A stretch of DNA of 64,000 nt, taken from contig JAVSMS010000001.1 in NCBI GenBank assembly GCA_032027085.1, positions 2,124,332-2,188,331 of the forward strand, written 5' to 3'. The position numbers were made by a program, and so were the translations under genes. Positions 50,933 to 61,437 of the stretch are shown here, one piece after another (the stretch's first letter is position 1; the number at the start of each line of letters is the position of its first letter). The notes beneath the pieces were generated by a model. The model saw nothing but the letters and a program-made list of their open reading frames with translations, was not told the origin of the DNA and searched no databases. This stretch comes from Pseudorhodoplanes sp. GTDB lineage: Bacteria; Pseudomonadota; Alphaproteobacteria; Rhizobiales; Xanthobacteraceae.

Positions 50933-53900
50933 CTAATGCGCCTCGTCCCAATTATCCGCCGCCCGGGCGTCGACTTGCAGCGGCACGTGCAATTGCACCG
51001 CCGGATGCGGGGCGTCTTCCATCACCTTCTTCACCACCGGCAACGTTTTGGCGACTTCGTTTTCCGGCACTTCGAAAATCAGCTCGTCATGCACCTGCAA
51101 CAGCATCTGCGCTGAGAGCTTGGCTTTCGCGAGCGCGTCGTCCATGCGGATCATGGCGCGGCGAATGATGTCGGCGGCCGAGCCCTGCAGGCGCGCATTG
51201 ATGGCGGCGCGTTCGTTGAAGGCGCGCAGCGACGGATTGCTCGCCTTGATGTCCGGGTAATGACATTTGCGGCCGAACACCGTCTCGACATAGCCATGGG
51301 CGCGGCAGAATTCCCGCGTCGCGTCCATGTAGTCGCGGATGCCGGGGAAACGCTCGAAATATTTCTTGATGTAGGCGCCGGCTTCCTCGCGCGCGATGCC
51401 GAGCTGGTTGGCGAGCCCGAAGGCGGAGATGCCGTAGATGATGCCGAAGTTGATGGCCTTGGCCCTCCGGCGGATTTCGCCCGGCATGTCCTTCACCGGC
51501 ACGCCGAACATCTCCGACGCGGTCAGGGCGTGAATATCGATGCCGTCCTGGAACGCCTGCCGCAGCGCCGGCACGTTCGCCACCTCCGCCAGCAACCGCA
51601 ATTCGATCTGCGAATAGTCGGCCGAGACCAGCTTGTTGCCGGGCGCGGCGACGAAGGCGCGGCGGATTTTCCGGCCCTGCTCGTTGCGCACCGGGATGTT
51701 CTGCAGGTTCGGCTCGGATGAGGAGAGGCGGCCGGTCGTGGTCGCCGCCAGCGCGTAGCTTGTATGCACGCGCTGCGTTCGCGGATCGATGAAGTTCGGC
51801 AAGGCGTCGGTATAGGTCGAGCGCAGCTTCGAGACCTGCCGCCAGTCGAGAATCTTCTGCGGCAATTCATGACCCGCTTCGGCCAATTCCTCCAGCACCG
51901 AAGCCGAGGTGGACCAGGCGCCGGTCTTGGTCTTGCTGCCGCCCGGCAGGCCGAGCTTGCCGAACAGCACGTCGCCGAGCTGCTTGGGGCTGCCCGGGTT
52001 GATCGGCTCGCCGGCCAGATCGTGAATCTGCTTCTCCAGCCGCGCGCTTTCCTTGGCGAAGTCGCCGGACAGCCGCACCAGCTCCTGCCGGTCGACCGAG
52101 ATGCCGCGCCGCTCCATCCGCGCCAGCACCGGAACCATCGGGCGCTCCAATGTCTCATAGACATTGGTCATGCCTTCGGCCACCAGCCGCGGCTTCAGCA
52201 CCTGCCAGAGCCGCAGCGTGACGTCGGCTTCTTCCGCTGCATAGCCGGCGGCGCCGTCAATCTCCGCCTGATGGAAGGAAATCTGTGACTTGCCGGAGCC
52301 GACAATGTCGCTGAGCGCGACGGGTTTGTGCCCCAGCCAGATATCCGACAATTCATCAATGTCGTGTCCGTGCTTGCCGGCGTCGAGCACATACGACATC
52401 AGCATGACGTCATCGCACGGCCTCGTCGTGACGTCGCGCATCGACAGGATCTGCCACGCAAATTTCATGTTGTGGCCGATCTTGAGCACGCCCGGGTGCT
52501 CCAGCAGCGGCTTGAGCGCCGTCAGCGCATCCGCTTCGGGTATCTGGTGCTCGGCAAGACCGTCGTCGAACAGGCCTTCGCCGCCGCGCTTGCGATGAGT
52601 GAGCGGCACATAGCAGGCTTCATTGGGCGCGACGGCGAGCGAGAAGCCGCACAGCGTCGCCTGCATCGGATCGACGGTGTCGGTCTTGGTGGTGATCGCC
52701 ACTACGCCGCCGTCCAGCGCGCGCTCGATCCAGGCCTTGAGGCGGGCGAGGTCGCGCACCGTCTCGTATTGCTTGCGCTCGAAAGTCAATGCGCGAATCT
52801 TCGCCGCGCGCGCCGCCGCAAGCGAAACGGGTGTGAATGTCGTTGCCGCTTCGGCCCGCGGACGCTCAACGCGCATCCCGCCGCCAAAGAGCGGGAGGCG
52901 GCCGGTGGCCGGTGCTTCCGCCGGGCCGGGCGGGGCCGCGACAGCGCCGATGCTTTCTGTCTCGACCGCCGCGGCCTGGCCGCCGGCGCTCAGTCTTGCG
53001 TCGGCCGCGACCTGCGAGGCGTCAATGCCGGACGCCTCCGCCACGCGGCGCGTCAGCGTGTTGAATTCCATCGCTTTCAGGAATGCGATCAGCTTTTTGT
53101 AGTCCGGCTGATGCACGGCGAGGTCTTCGACCGGCACCTCCAGCGCCACATGCTGGTCGAGCGTCACCAGACGTTTCGACAGGCGCGCCTGTTCAGCATT
53201 GTCGATCAGGGCCTGCCGGCGCTTCTCCTGCTTGATCTCGCCCGCGCGATTGAGCAGCGTTTCCAGATCGCCGTATTCGCCAATGAGCTGGGCGGCGGTT
53301 TTCACGCCGATGCCGGGCACACCCGGCACATTGTCGGTGGAATCGCCGATCAGCGACTGCACCTCGATCACCTTCTCCGGCGGCACGCCGAATTTCTCGA
53401 TCACCTCGGCGCGGCCGATCTTCTTGTCCTTCATGGTGTCGTACATGAGGACGCAGTCATTCACGAGCTGCATCAGGTCCTTGTCGGACGCCACGATGGT
53501 CATGGTCGCGCCGGCTTCGCAGGCGATGCGGGCATAGGTCGCGATCAGATCGTCGGCTTCGTAGCCGGACTGTTCCAGCGAGGGCAGGTCGAAGGCCTTC
53601 ACCGCTTCCCGGATCAGGCCGAATTGCGGAATGAGATCGGCGGGCGCATCCGGGCGATGCGCCTTGTATTGCGGATAGAAATCTGTGCGGAAGGTCTTTT
53701 CGGATTTGTCGAAAACGACCGCGAGATGCGTCGGCTTCTCCTCCGGCTTCATGTCGCAAAGCAGCTTCCACAACATGTTGCAGAAGCCGAGGACGGCATT
53801 GACCTGCAGCCCGTCCGACTTGCGGGTCAGCGGCGGCAGCGCGTGATAGGCGCGGAAGATGTAGGACGAGCCGTCGACCAGAAAGACGTGATTGCCCTTC

Positions 53901-54007
53901 TTCAGGCCCGCGGCCGGCGCGGCCTTTGCGGCCGGTTTGCTTTCGGCGGGCTTGCTCGCGGCAGGCTTGGCGGATTTGGATTTTGCGGCGGATTTGGCTG
54001 TCGGCAT
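50933..54007 (-). CDS. polA: DNA polymerase I
   Basis: This 1024-aa protein contains all three PolA domains. After a Lys/Ala/Ser-rich N-terminal tail (about 40 residues) comes the 5' nuclease (about 50-320; VDGSSYIFRAYHALPPL, SLIGDSTDNVPGVPGIG). The 3'-5' exonuclease-like domain follows (about 430-630), then the polymerase with SADYSQIELRLLAEV, RAKAINFGIIYG and LLQVHDELIFEV (catalytic aspartates intact). It fills gaps and removes primers. The proofreading residues are not conserved: the motif I region reads AITTKTDTVD, motif II NMKFAWQIL and motif III YAAEEADVT, so Asp/Glu ligands known from E. coli are replaced. The start is the ATG at 54007. Confidence 0.96.
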   Translation of the reverse strand: MPTAKSAAKSKSAKPAASKPAESKPAAKAAPAAGLKKGNHVFLVDGSSYIFRAYHALPPLTRKSDGLQVNAVLGFCNMLWKLLCDMKPEEKPTHLAVVFDKSEKTFRTDFYPQYKAHRPDAPADLIPQFGLIREAVKAFDLPSLEQSGYEADDLIATYARIACEAGATMTIVASDKDLMQLVNDCVLMYDTMKDKKIGRAEVIEKFGVPPEKVIEVQSLIGDSTDNVPGVPGIGVKTAAQLIGEYGDLETLLNRAGEIKQEKRRQALIDNAEQARLSKRLVTLDQHVALEVPVEDLAVHQPDYKKLIAFLKAMEFNTLTRRVAEASGIDASQVAADARLSAGGQAAAVETESIGAVAAPPGPAEAPATGRLPLFGGGMRVERPRAEAATTFTPVSLAAARAAKIRALTFERKQYETVRDLARLKAWIERALDGGVVAITTKTDTVDPMQATLCGFSLAVAPNEACYVPLTHRKRGGEGLFDDGLAEHQIPEADALTALKPLLEHPGVLKIGHNMKFAWQILSMRDVTTRPCDDVMLMSYVLDAGKHGHDIDELSDIWLGHKPVALSDIVGSGKSQISFHQAEIDGAAGYAAEEADVTLRLWQVLKPRLVAEGMTNVYETLERPMVPVLARMERRGISVDRQELVRLSGDFAKESARLEKQIHDLAGEPINPGSPKQLGDVLFGKLGLPGGSKTKTGAWSTSASVLEELAEAGHELPQKILDWRQVSKLRSTYTDALPNFIDPRTQRVHTSYALAATTTGRLSSSEPNLQNIPVRNEQGRKIRRAFVAAPGNKLVSADYSQIELRLLAEVANVPALRQAFQDGIDIHALTASEMFGVPVKDMPGEIRRRAKAINFGIIYGISAFGLANQLGIAREEAGAYIKKYFERFPGIRDYMDATREFCRAHGYVETVFGRKCHYPDIKASNPSLRAFNERAAINARLQGSAADIIRRAMIRMDDALAKAKLSAQMLLQVHDELIFEVPENEVAKTLPVVKKVMEDAPHPAVQLHVPLQVDARAADNWDEAH

Positions 54008-54265
54008 GGCCGGGAATGTGGGCTTTGGCTGAAGTCGAATCAACAGTTTCCTGCCTGCTGGACAAGAGCCTCTCGGTTCTCGTCGTCAGCGTCCGTAATT
54101 GCACAAGTCGGCTACAGCCGATTTGTGATGGACGATCCAGTAAACACACGATTCTCAGTGATTCTGGATGCGCCGCTTGCGTTTGGCCTGCCGGAGGAGC
54201 GAGAGAGCAGCGGATCGAGAGGGCAGTGGATATTGCGCGGCAAAAGTGATTGTCATGACGTCGCC

Positions 54266-56734
54266 ATGAAGTTCGATGCCCCTCTGCCCATTGATGCGGT
54301 CTTGTCCGATCTGACGGCCGTACTGGGGGACCGCAACGCCGCTGTGCTGGTGGCGCCGCCCGGCGCCGGCAAGACCACGCGCGTGCCGCTGGTGCTGGCG
54401 CAGGAGACATGGGCCAAGGGCAAGAAGATCATTGTGCTGGAACCGCGGCGCCTGGCGGCGCGCGCCGCCGCCGAGCGCATGGCGAAGACGCTTGACGAGA
54501 AGGTCGGCGAGACGGTGGGTCTGCGCGTGCGCTTCGGCTCGAAAGTGTCTGGCAAGACCCGCATCGAGGTGGTGACCGAAGGTATTTTCACGCGCCTTGT
54601 TCTTGGCGATCCCGAACTGTCCGGCATCGCCGCCGTGCTGTTCGATGAATTCCATGAACGATCTCTGGACGCCGATCTCGGGCTGGCGCTGGCGCGCGAT
54701 GTGCAGCAGGGCTTGCGCGAAGATCTGAAGCTGCTGGTCATGTCGGCGACGCTCGACGGCGCACGGGTGGCGAAGCTTCTGGGCGATGCGCCGGTGGTGG
54801 AGAGCGAGGGGCGCGCTTTTCCGGTGACCACGCATTATCTCGGGCGCGACGCGCGCGCGCCCATCGATCGGCAGGTGGCGGATGCGGCGGTGCGCGCGCT
54901 ACGGGCGGAAACCGGATCGCTTCTGGTATTTCTGCCGGGCGCGGGGGAAATCCGCCGGACCGAGACGCTGCTGAAGGAACGAGTTTCCGATCCCGCTGTC
55001 GACATCGTTGCGCTCTACGGCGCGCTGGATGCACGCGAGCAGGATGAAGCGATTGCACCGGCGCCTGCGGGACGGCGCAAGGTGGTGCTCGCAACCTCGA
55101 TCGCTGAGACGTCGCTCACTATTGAAGGCGTGCGTGTCGTGATTGATTCGGGACTCGCACGCGTGCCGCGCTTTGAGCCCGATGTTGGCGTGACACGTCT
55201 TGAGACGGTTCGCGTCTCGCGCGCCGCGGCCGATCAGCGGCGCGGCCGCGCCGGCCGCACCGAAACTGGCGTTTGCTATCGCCTGTGGGACGAGCCGGAG
55301 ACGAATTCGCTCGAAGCTTTTGCGCGGCCGGAGATTCTGGCTGCCGATCTGTCGTCATTCGCGCTCGATCTGGCGCAATGGGGCGTGAGCGATCCAGCCA
55401 CATTGGCGTTTCTTGATCAGCCGCCGCGCGCCGCCTTCTCCGAAGCGAAGAAACTGCTGATCGAACTCGATTGTCTCAGTGCCGACGGCCGCATCACCGA
55501 CGAGGGCCGCGCCATCCGCGCGCTGCCGCTGCCGCCGCGGCTGGCGCGCATGGTGTTCGATGCGGCACGCGAGGGCGCAGGCGGGCTTGCCGCCGACATT
55601 GCATTGCTTGTCACCGAACGCGGGCTGGGCGGGGATGCAGTCGATCTCACCCATCGTCTCGACAATCTGCGCCGCGACCGCTCGCGCCGCGCCGAGGATG
55701 CACGGCGGATGGCGGCGAGGTGGGCGGAGATTGCTTCGGCGCCCTCCCCTGCAGGGGGAGGTGAAACCTCGGTCGGCGCCATTCTCTCCCTCGCCTATCC
55801 CGACCGTATCGCGCGCAGCCGCGGCGCGGGTGGAAGCTTTCTGCTCGCCAATGGACGCGGCGCCAATGTCGATCCCGCCGCGAGTCTGGCGCGCGAGCAG
55901 TTCGTCGCCGTCGCTGAACTGACGGGAACGGCTGCGCAAAGCCGCATCCTGCTGGCGGCCCCGATTTCGCTGTCAGAGATCGAAACACGTTTCACCGCTC
56001 ATATCGAACAGCGCGATGAGATCACAGTCGATCCCGCATCCCTGAGCCTGCGTGCGCGCAAGAGCCGCCGCCTTGGCGCCATCGCCTTGTCGGAACAGAT
56101 CGTGCAGGTCGCGCCGAACGAAGAGACCGCACGCAAGCTTGCGGATGCGGTCGCGTCGGCGGGATTGCAAAAACTGCCGTGGACCAAATCGCTGCTGCAA
56201 TGGCGCGACCGTGTCATGTTCCTGCGCAAGGCGGAGGGTGACGAATGGCCGGATCTTTCCGATGGCGCGCTTGCGGCGAATGTCGGCGGGTGGCTCGTGC
56301 CGCTGCTGTTCGACAAATCGTCCGTCTCCGCGCTGTCGGCGGATGAACTCCATACGGCGATTACCAACTTGCTGCCGTGGAATATGCGCCGCCGTCTCGA
56401 CGCCGAAGCACCGACGCATTTCGAGGCGCCGACCGGCACCCGCGCCGCCATTGATTATGAAGCCGAAGCTGGTCCGAGCATCGCCATCCGGGTGCAGGAA
56501 TTGTTCGGCCTCGACAGGCACCCGTCCATCGCCGATGGCCGGGTTCCGCTGGTGGTGGAACTCCTGTCGCCGGCGCACCGGCCGGTGCAGGTGACGCGCG
56601 ATCTGCCCGGCTTCTGGCGCGGCAGCTATCAGGCGGTGAAGACCGAAATGAAGGGCCGCTATCCGCGCCATCCCTGGCCCGACGATCCGGTCGCCGCGCC
56701 CGCAACGCGCCGCGCCAAGCCGCGCGGGACCTGA
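54266..56734 (+). CDS. hrpB: ATP-dependent helicase HrpB (DEAH family)
   Basis: This 822-aa protein is a full-length HrpB. It has the P-loop VAPPGAGKTTRVPL, VLEPRRLAARAAAERMA (Ia), the DEAH-type box LFDEFHERSLDADLGLA, MSATLDG (III), FLPGAGEIRRTETLL, and the QRRGRAGRT motif (VI), followed by the HrpB C-terminal domain. It is an RNA/DNA-dependent ATPase of uncertain cellular role. The same frame is open from 52328 inside the antisense of polA, but the ATG at 54266 gives the normal N-terminus. Near 55742-55762 the gene contains a CCTCCCC-TGCA-GGGGGAGG palindrome, encoding SPAGGGE. Confidence 0.93.
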   Translation: MKFDAPLPIDAVLSDLTAVLGDRNAAVLVAPPGAGKTTRVPLVLAQETWAKGKKIIVLEPRRLAARAAAERMAKTLDEKVGETVGLRVRFGSKVSGKTRIEVVTEGIFTRLVLGDPELSGIAAVLFDEFHERSLDADLGLALARDVQQGLREDLKLLVMSATLDGARVAKLLGDAPVVESEGRAFPVTTHYLGRDARAPIDRQVADAAVRALRAETGSLLVFLPGAGEIRRTETLLKERVSDPAVDIVALYGALDAREQDEAIAPAPAGRRKVVLATSIAETSLTIEGVRVVIDSGLARVPRFEPDVGVTRLETVRVSRAAADQRRGRAGRTETGVCYRLWDEPETNSLEAFARPEILAADLSSFALDLAQWGVSDPATLAFLDQPPRAAFSEAKKLLIELDCLSADGRITDEGRAIRALPLPPRLARMVFDAAREGAGGLAADIALLVTERGLGGDAVDLTHRLDNLRRDRSRRAEDARRMAARWAEIASAPSPAGGGETSVGAILSLAYPDRIARSRGAGGSFLLANGRGANVDPAASLAREQFVAVAELTGTAAQSRILLAAPISLSEIETRFTAHIEQRDEITVDPASLSLRARKSRRLGAIALSEQIVQVAPNEETARKLADAVASAGLQKLPWTKSLLQWRDRVMFLRKAEGDEWPDLSDGALAANVGGWLVPLLFDKSSVSALSADELHTAITNLLPWNMRRRLDAEAPTHFEAPTGTRAAIDYEAEAGPSIAIRVQELFGLDRHPSIADGRVPLVVELLSPAHRPVQVTRDLPGFWRGSYQAVKTEMKGRYPRHPWPDDPVAAPATRRAKPRGT
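55742..55762. repeat. Palindrome inside hrpB (possible intragenic REP unit)
   Basis: CCTCCCC-TGCA-GGGG(G)AGG lies in the coding region and contributes SPAGGGE to a linker before the SVGAILSLAYPDRIA segment. It resembles short dispersed palindromes of rhizobial genomes, here kept in frame. Confidence 0.5.
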
Positions 56735-56808
56735 AGCATCACGTGCAACTTAATTTTCACCATGGTGCTCGCCGTTTTCTTAAAAACTTTGATAACTCCT
56801 CATTTGCT

Positions 56809-57654
56809 ATGCAGCGGCTCATGAACAACTCCGCCGCGCAATGCGTCGACGCAATCCGCTCGCAGATCGGCGACGCGCAGATCGATGTGGGACTCATTCT
56901 TGGCGGCGGGCTGACCGGCCTGGCCGATCTGGCTGCGCAGGCAATCAATATTCCTTACCGCGATCTGCCCGGTTTTCCTTCGCCACATGGCGACATGACG
57001 CCCGAATTGGTGATCGGTCTCATCGGATCCGCGCGCATCGCCGTGTTCCGCGGCCGCGCCAACTACAACGAGACCGGCGACATCAATGCCATGCGTGTGC
57101 CGGTCGAGACGCTGTCGCTGCTTGGCGCCAAGGCGATGGTGACGATCGGGACGGCCGGCGCCGTCCGTCCGGATATTGCCGTCGGCAGCATCGTCACCGT
57201 CACCGACCACATCAATCTCACGGGACTCAATCCGCTGATCGGCGAAAGCGGACAAGAGCGGTTTGTCGATCTGCTCGGTGTCTACGACCGGCACCTGCGC
57301 GAGCGCTTTGCGCTGGCCACCGGCCAGCTTGGCCGCAAGGCGCATGACGGCGTCTTCATGTTTTTCCCGGGCCCGAGTTTTGAGACGGCGGCGGAGATCC
57401 GCGCGGCGCAGGCGCTCGGCGCCGACATTGTCGGCATGGGGATCGTGCCGGAGGCAATTCTGGCACGGCGTTTCGGGCTGCGTGTGCTGGCGCTCGCAAC
57501 GATCACCAGCCTTGCCGCCGGAGCGCGGCAGGATGCCCTCACGCTCGAGGCCCGCGCCCGCACCGGCGCCGCCTCGGCGCATACCCTCAGCCGGCTGCTG
57601 GCGAAATTCTTCGAGGTCTGGGTGCTGGAAAGCCGCGTGACCCGCCTGACGTGA
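56809..57654 (+). CDS. Purine nucleoside phosphorylase-like protein
   Basis: This 281-aa protein belongs to the PNP/MTAP family of trimeric phosphorylases. It has LILGGGLTGLADL (phosphate loop), FPSPHGDM, FRGRANYNE, TIGTAGAVRPDIAVGSIVTV, a substrate-site segment FFPGPSFETAAEIRAAQAL and GADIVGMGIVPEAILARRFG. In PNP proper these segments are GSGLG, HxG, GRxHxYEG, NAAG, GPxFET and DAVGMSTVPE; several positions differ here (GGGL, GRANYNE, IGTAG, VGMGIVPE), so the substrate may be unusual. The ATG at 56809 is used; one at 56821 is also possible. It follows hrpB by 75 bp. Confidence 0.82.
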   Translation: MQRLMNNSAAQCVDAIRSQIGDAQIDVGLILGGGLTGLADLAAQAINIPYRDLPGFPSPHGDMTPELVIGLIGSARIAVFRGRANYNETGDINAMRVPVETLSLLGAKAMVTIGTAGAVRPDIAVGSIVTVTDHINLTGLNPLIGESGQERFVDLLGVYDRHLRERFALATGQLGRKAHDGVFMFFPGPSFETAAEIRAAQALGADIVGMGIVPEAILARRFGLRVLALATITSLAAGARQDALTLEARARTGAASAHTLSRLLAKFFEVWVLESRVTRLT

Positions 57655-57795
57655 TCGCGACCATTCAAAGCCGATTGATTTTAGCCGCGGGTTGTTAACG
57701 CTGTGTCCGAATTCGGTTACGCCACGGCGCAGATTAGCAGCTTTGAAACGTGGTCGTGATGTCTTGCATGCCTTGGATGGCTGCGGATTCGCGAG

Positions 57796-58311
57796 ATGCG
57801 TTCGATCATCGTTTTTGCGGGACTGATGCTGGCGTTTGCCGGTCTGGTGGCGCACTGGATGGACAAGGGCACCGTCTCGCCCAAATCTTCCACGCCGGTT
57901 GTCGCCGCCGCGACGACCTCGCCGAGCGTCTCCAGCGGTCGACGCTCGATCACCATCGCGCGTGATCGCCGCGGGCATTTCGCGGTGGAGGCGCGGGTCG
58001 ACGGACGGCGGCTGGATTTCATGGTCGATACCGGCGCCTCGGTGATCGCGCTCACCGCAAACGATGCAAAGCGGCTTGGTATTTTTCCCTCGTTCAATGA
58101 CTACAAGGCACGGGTCAATACCGCCAACGGAATGGTGAAGGCGGCACCGGTGATGCTTGGCTCGGTCGATGTCGGCGGTCTGGTCGTGCGCGATGTGCCG
58201 GCCCTGGTGATGCCGGACAAGGCGCTGAGCGAAAACTTGCTCGGTCTCGCCTATCTCACCAAGCTGAAACGCTTTGAATATGTTGGCGGCAAGCTGGTGC
58301 TGGAGAACTAG
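57796..58311 (+). CDS. Retropepsin-like aspartic protease (TIGR02281 clan AA)
   Basis: This 171-aa protein has an N-terminal membrane anchor (IIVFAGLMLAFAGLVAHW) and a periplasmic single-domain aspartic protease. The active site is FMVDTGASVIALT, and the flap region VNTANGMVKAAPVML and NLLGLAYLTKLKRFEY follow the family pattern. Such proteins dimerise to form the catalytic pair; in alphaproteobacteria they are mostly uncharacterised. The gene stands alone between the nucleoside phosphorylase and phosphohexomutase genes. Confidence 0.88.
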   Translation: MRSIIVFAGLMLAFAGLVAHWMDKGTVSPKSSTPVVAAATTSPSVSSGRRSITIARDRRGHFAVEARVDGRRLDFMVDTGASVIALTANDAKRLGIFPSFNDYKARVNTANGMVKAAPVMLGSVDVGGLVVRDVPALVMPDKALSENLLGLAYLTKLKRFEYVGGKLVLEN

Positions 58312-58312
58312 A

Positions 58313-58357
58313 GCGCTTTCAGGAAAAGGTGGAATCCGGTTTTCCGTCCGAAAGCGC
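58313..58357. repeat. REP-like palindrome after the aspartic protease gene
   Basis: Outer arms GCGCTTTC (58313-58320) and GAAAGCGC (58350-58357) enclose inner arms GGAAAA and TTTTCC, with GTGGAATCC between. It follows the protease stop by two bases and may act as its 3' end. The form is that of a dispersed rhizobial palindrome. Confidence 0.65.
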
Positions 58358-58488
58358 GACAAGTAAGCCTTTCTCCCGACATTTTTGCTCTGCAGATGGT
58401 CGGTCCCGCCGCGGACACGCAACCATTTCCGCCGCATGTGCTTTAGGCTATTGCTCGCGCCGATTCCCGCCCGCTTCCGAGGACCTGA

Positions 58489-59988
58489 ATGTTTCCCAAG
58501 CCGCAACCTTCGCTTCTGCCGAACACTTATGCCTATGAATCCGGGCCGATGGTGAAGCCCACCGGATTCCGCGAATACGACGCCCGGTGGTTGCTCGGCA
58601 AGGAAATCAACCTGATGGGGCTGCAGGCGCTGGGCATGGGACTCGGCACCCTGATCCGCGAGATGGGCGTACGGCCGGAGATTGTGACCGGCCACGATTT
58701 CCGCGGCTATTCGGCGTCCGTGAAACTCGCGCTGGTATCAGGCCTGCTCGCCGCCGGCTGCAAGGTGCATGACATCGGCCTTGCCTTGTCGCCGATGGCG
58801 TATTTCGCGCAATTCGATCTCGATGTGCCCTGCGTCGCCATGGTGACGGCGTCGCATAACGACAATGGCTGGACCGGCGTGAAGATGGGCGCCAACCGGC
58901 CGCTCACCTTCGGGCCGGACGAGATGAGCCGCCTGAAGGACATTGTCCTTGGCGCGACATTCGATCTGAAGGGCGGCGGGCAGTATGTGTTCGTCGAGAA
59001 TTTTCCCGAGCGTTATATCGCCGATCTGACCAGCCGCCCGAAACTGAAGCGCAAGCTGCGCGCAGTGGTCGCCTGCGGCAACGGCACCGCCGGCGCCTTT
59101 GCGCCGCGCATTCTGGAAGCGATCGGCGTCGACGTCATTCCGCTCGATTGCGAGCTCGATCACACTTTCCCGAAATACAATCCCAATCCGGAAGACATGA
59201 AGATGCTGCACGCGATGCGCGATGCGGTGATCAACGCCGGCGCCGATGTCGGTTTCGGATTCGACGGCGACGGCGACCGCTGCGGCGTCGTCGATAATAC
59301 CGGCGATGAAATCTTCGCCGACAAGATCGGCGTGATGCTGGCGCGCGACATGTCGGCCTTGCACCCGAATTCGACCTTCGTGGTCGACGTGAAATCCACC
59401 GGCCTGTTCGCCACCGATCCGGTGCTGCAGAAAAACGGCGCCAAGGCTGATTACTGGAAGACCGGCCATTCCTACATGAAGCGCCGCGTCAACGAATCCG
59501 GCGCGCTGGTGGGGTTCGAGAAATCAGGGCACTTCTTCTTCAACAAGCCGTTCGGCCGCGGCTATGACGACGGCCTCGTCTCGGCCATCGCAATCTGCGA
59601 CATGCTCGACCGCAATCCCGAAAAGAACATGGCCGACCTGAAGAACGCGCTGCCGAAGACATGGTCGTCGCCGACCATGTCGCCGCATTGCGACGACGAG
59701 AAGAAATATGCCGTGGTCGAGGCGGCGGTGAAGCATTTCGAGAACGCGAAGGCGACGGGCGAGAAGGTGGCCGGTCAGCCAATTCGCGATCTGGTCACCG
59801 TGAACGGCGTGCGCGTCACCGTCGAGGACGGGACCTGGGGGCTGGTGCGCGCCTCATCCAACAAACCCGAGCTTGTGGTTGTGGTTGAAAGCCCGGCGTC
59901 GGAAGCGCGCATGCACGAGATGTTCAAGGCGGTCGACGCCGTGCTGCGTCAGCATCCCGAAGTCGGCGAATATAATCAGAAGATCTGA
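58489..59988 (+). CDS. Phosphomannomutase/phosphoglucomutase
   Basis: This 499-aa alpha-D-phosphohexomutase has all four domains: the phosphoserine loop MVTASHNDNGWTGVKMG, the magnesium loop GFDGDGDRCGVVDN, the sugar-binding loop GEKSGH-like VGFEKSGHFFF, and the phosphate-binding C-terminal WGLVRASSNKPELVVVVES. It interconverts hexose 1- and 6-phosphates for polysaccharide and nucleotide-sugar synthesis; the dual mannose/glucose activity is a family inference. The N-terminal extension of about 20 residues before FREYDARW is common in this order. Confidence 0.93.
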   Translation: MFPKPQPSLLPNTYAYESGPMVKPTGFREYDARWLLGKEINLMGLQALGMGLGTLIREMGVRPEIVTGHDFRGYSASVKLALVSGLLAAGCKVHDIGLALSPMAYFAQFDLDVPCVAMVTASHNDNGWTGVKMGANRPLTFGPDEMSRLKDIVLGATFDLKGGGQYVFVENFPERYIADLTSRPKLKRKLRAVVACGNGTAGAFAPRILEAIGVDVIPLDCELDHTFPKYNPNPEDMKMLHAMRDAVINAGADVGFGFDGDGDRCGVVDNTGDEIFADKIGVMLARDMSALHPNSTFVVDVKSTGLFATDPVLQKNGAKADYWKTGHSYMKRRVNESGALVGFEKSGHFFFNKPFGRGYDDGLVSAIAICDMLDRNPEKNMADLKNALPKTWSSPTMSPHCDDEKKYAVVEAAVKHFENAKATGEKVAGQPIRDLVTVNGVRVTVEDGTWGLVRASSNKPELVVVVESPASEARMHEMFKAVDAVLRQHPEVGEYNQKI

Positions 59989-60007
59989 TTTTCGCCGCAG
60001 GGTCCCG

Positions 60008-61381
<1,374 letters not shown>

Positions 61382-61437
61382 TTATACGCTTGACGGCTAA
61401 TTTTCAAGCAAATTGCCCAATCGAAGGGCAGCCGATT

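Noticed and set aside
54102-54127. Dyad CACAAGTCGGC/GCCGATTTGTG between polA and hrpB as an operator
   Set aside because: It has one mismatch and matches no motif I know; it could be chance in a 258-bp gap.
52328-54265. Very long plus-strand open frame upstream of hrpB, opposite polA
   Set aside because: It is the antisense of a conserved polA gene in high-GC DNA. HrpB homology begins only at 54266, and the upstream translation shows Arg/His-rich shadow composition.
55736-55780. TCGGCGCC direct repeats flanking the hrpB palindrome as a target-site duplication
   Set aside because: The repeats are 37 bp apart, which is not a multiple of three, so removing one unit would break the reading frame; simple insertion does not fit.
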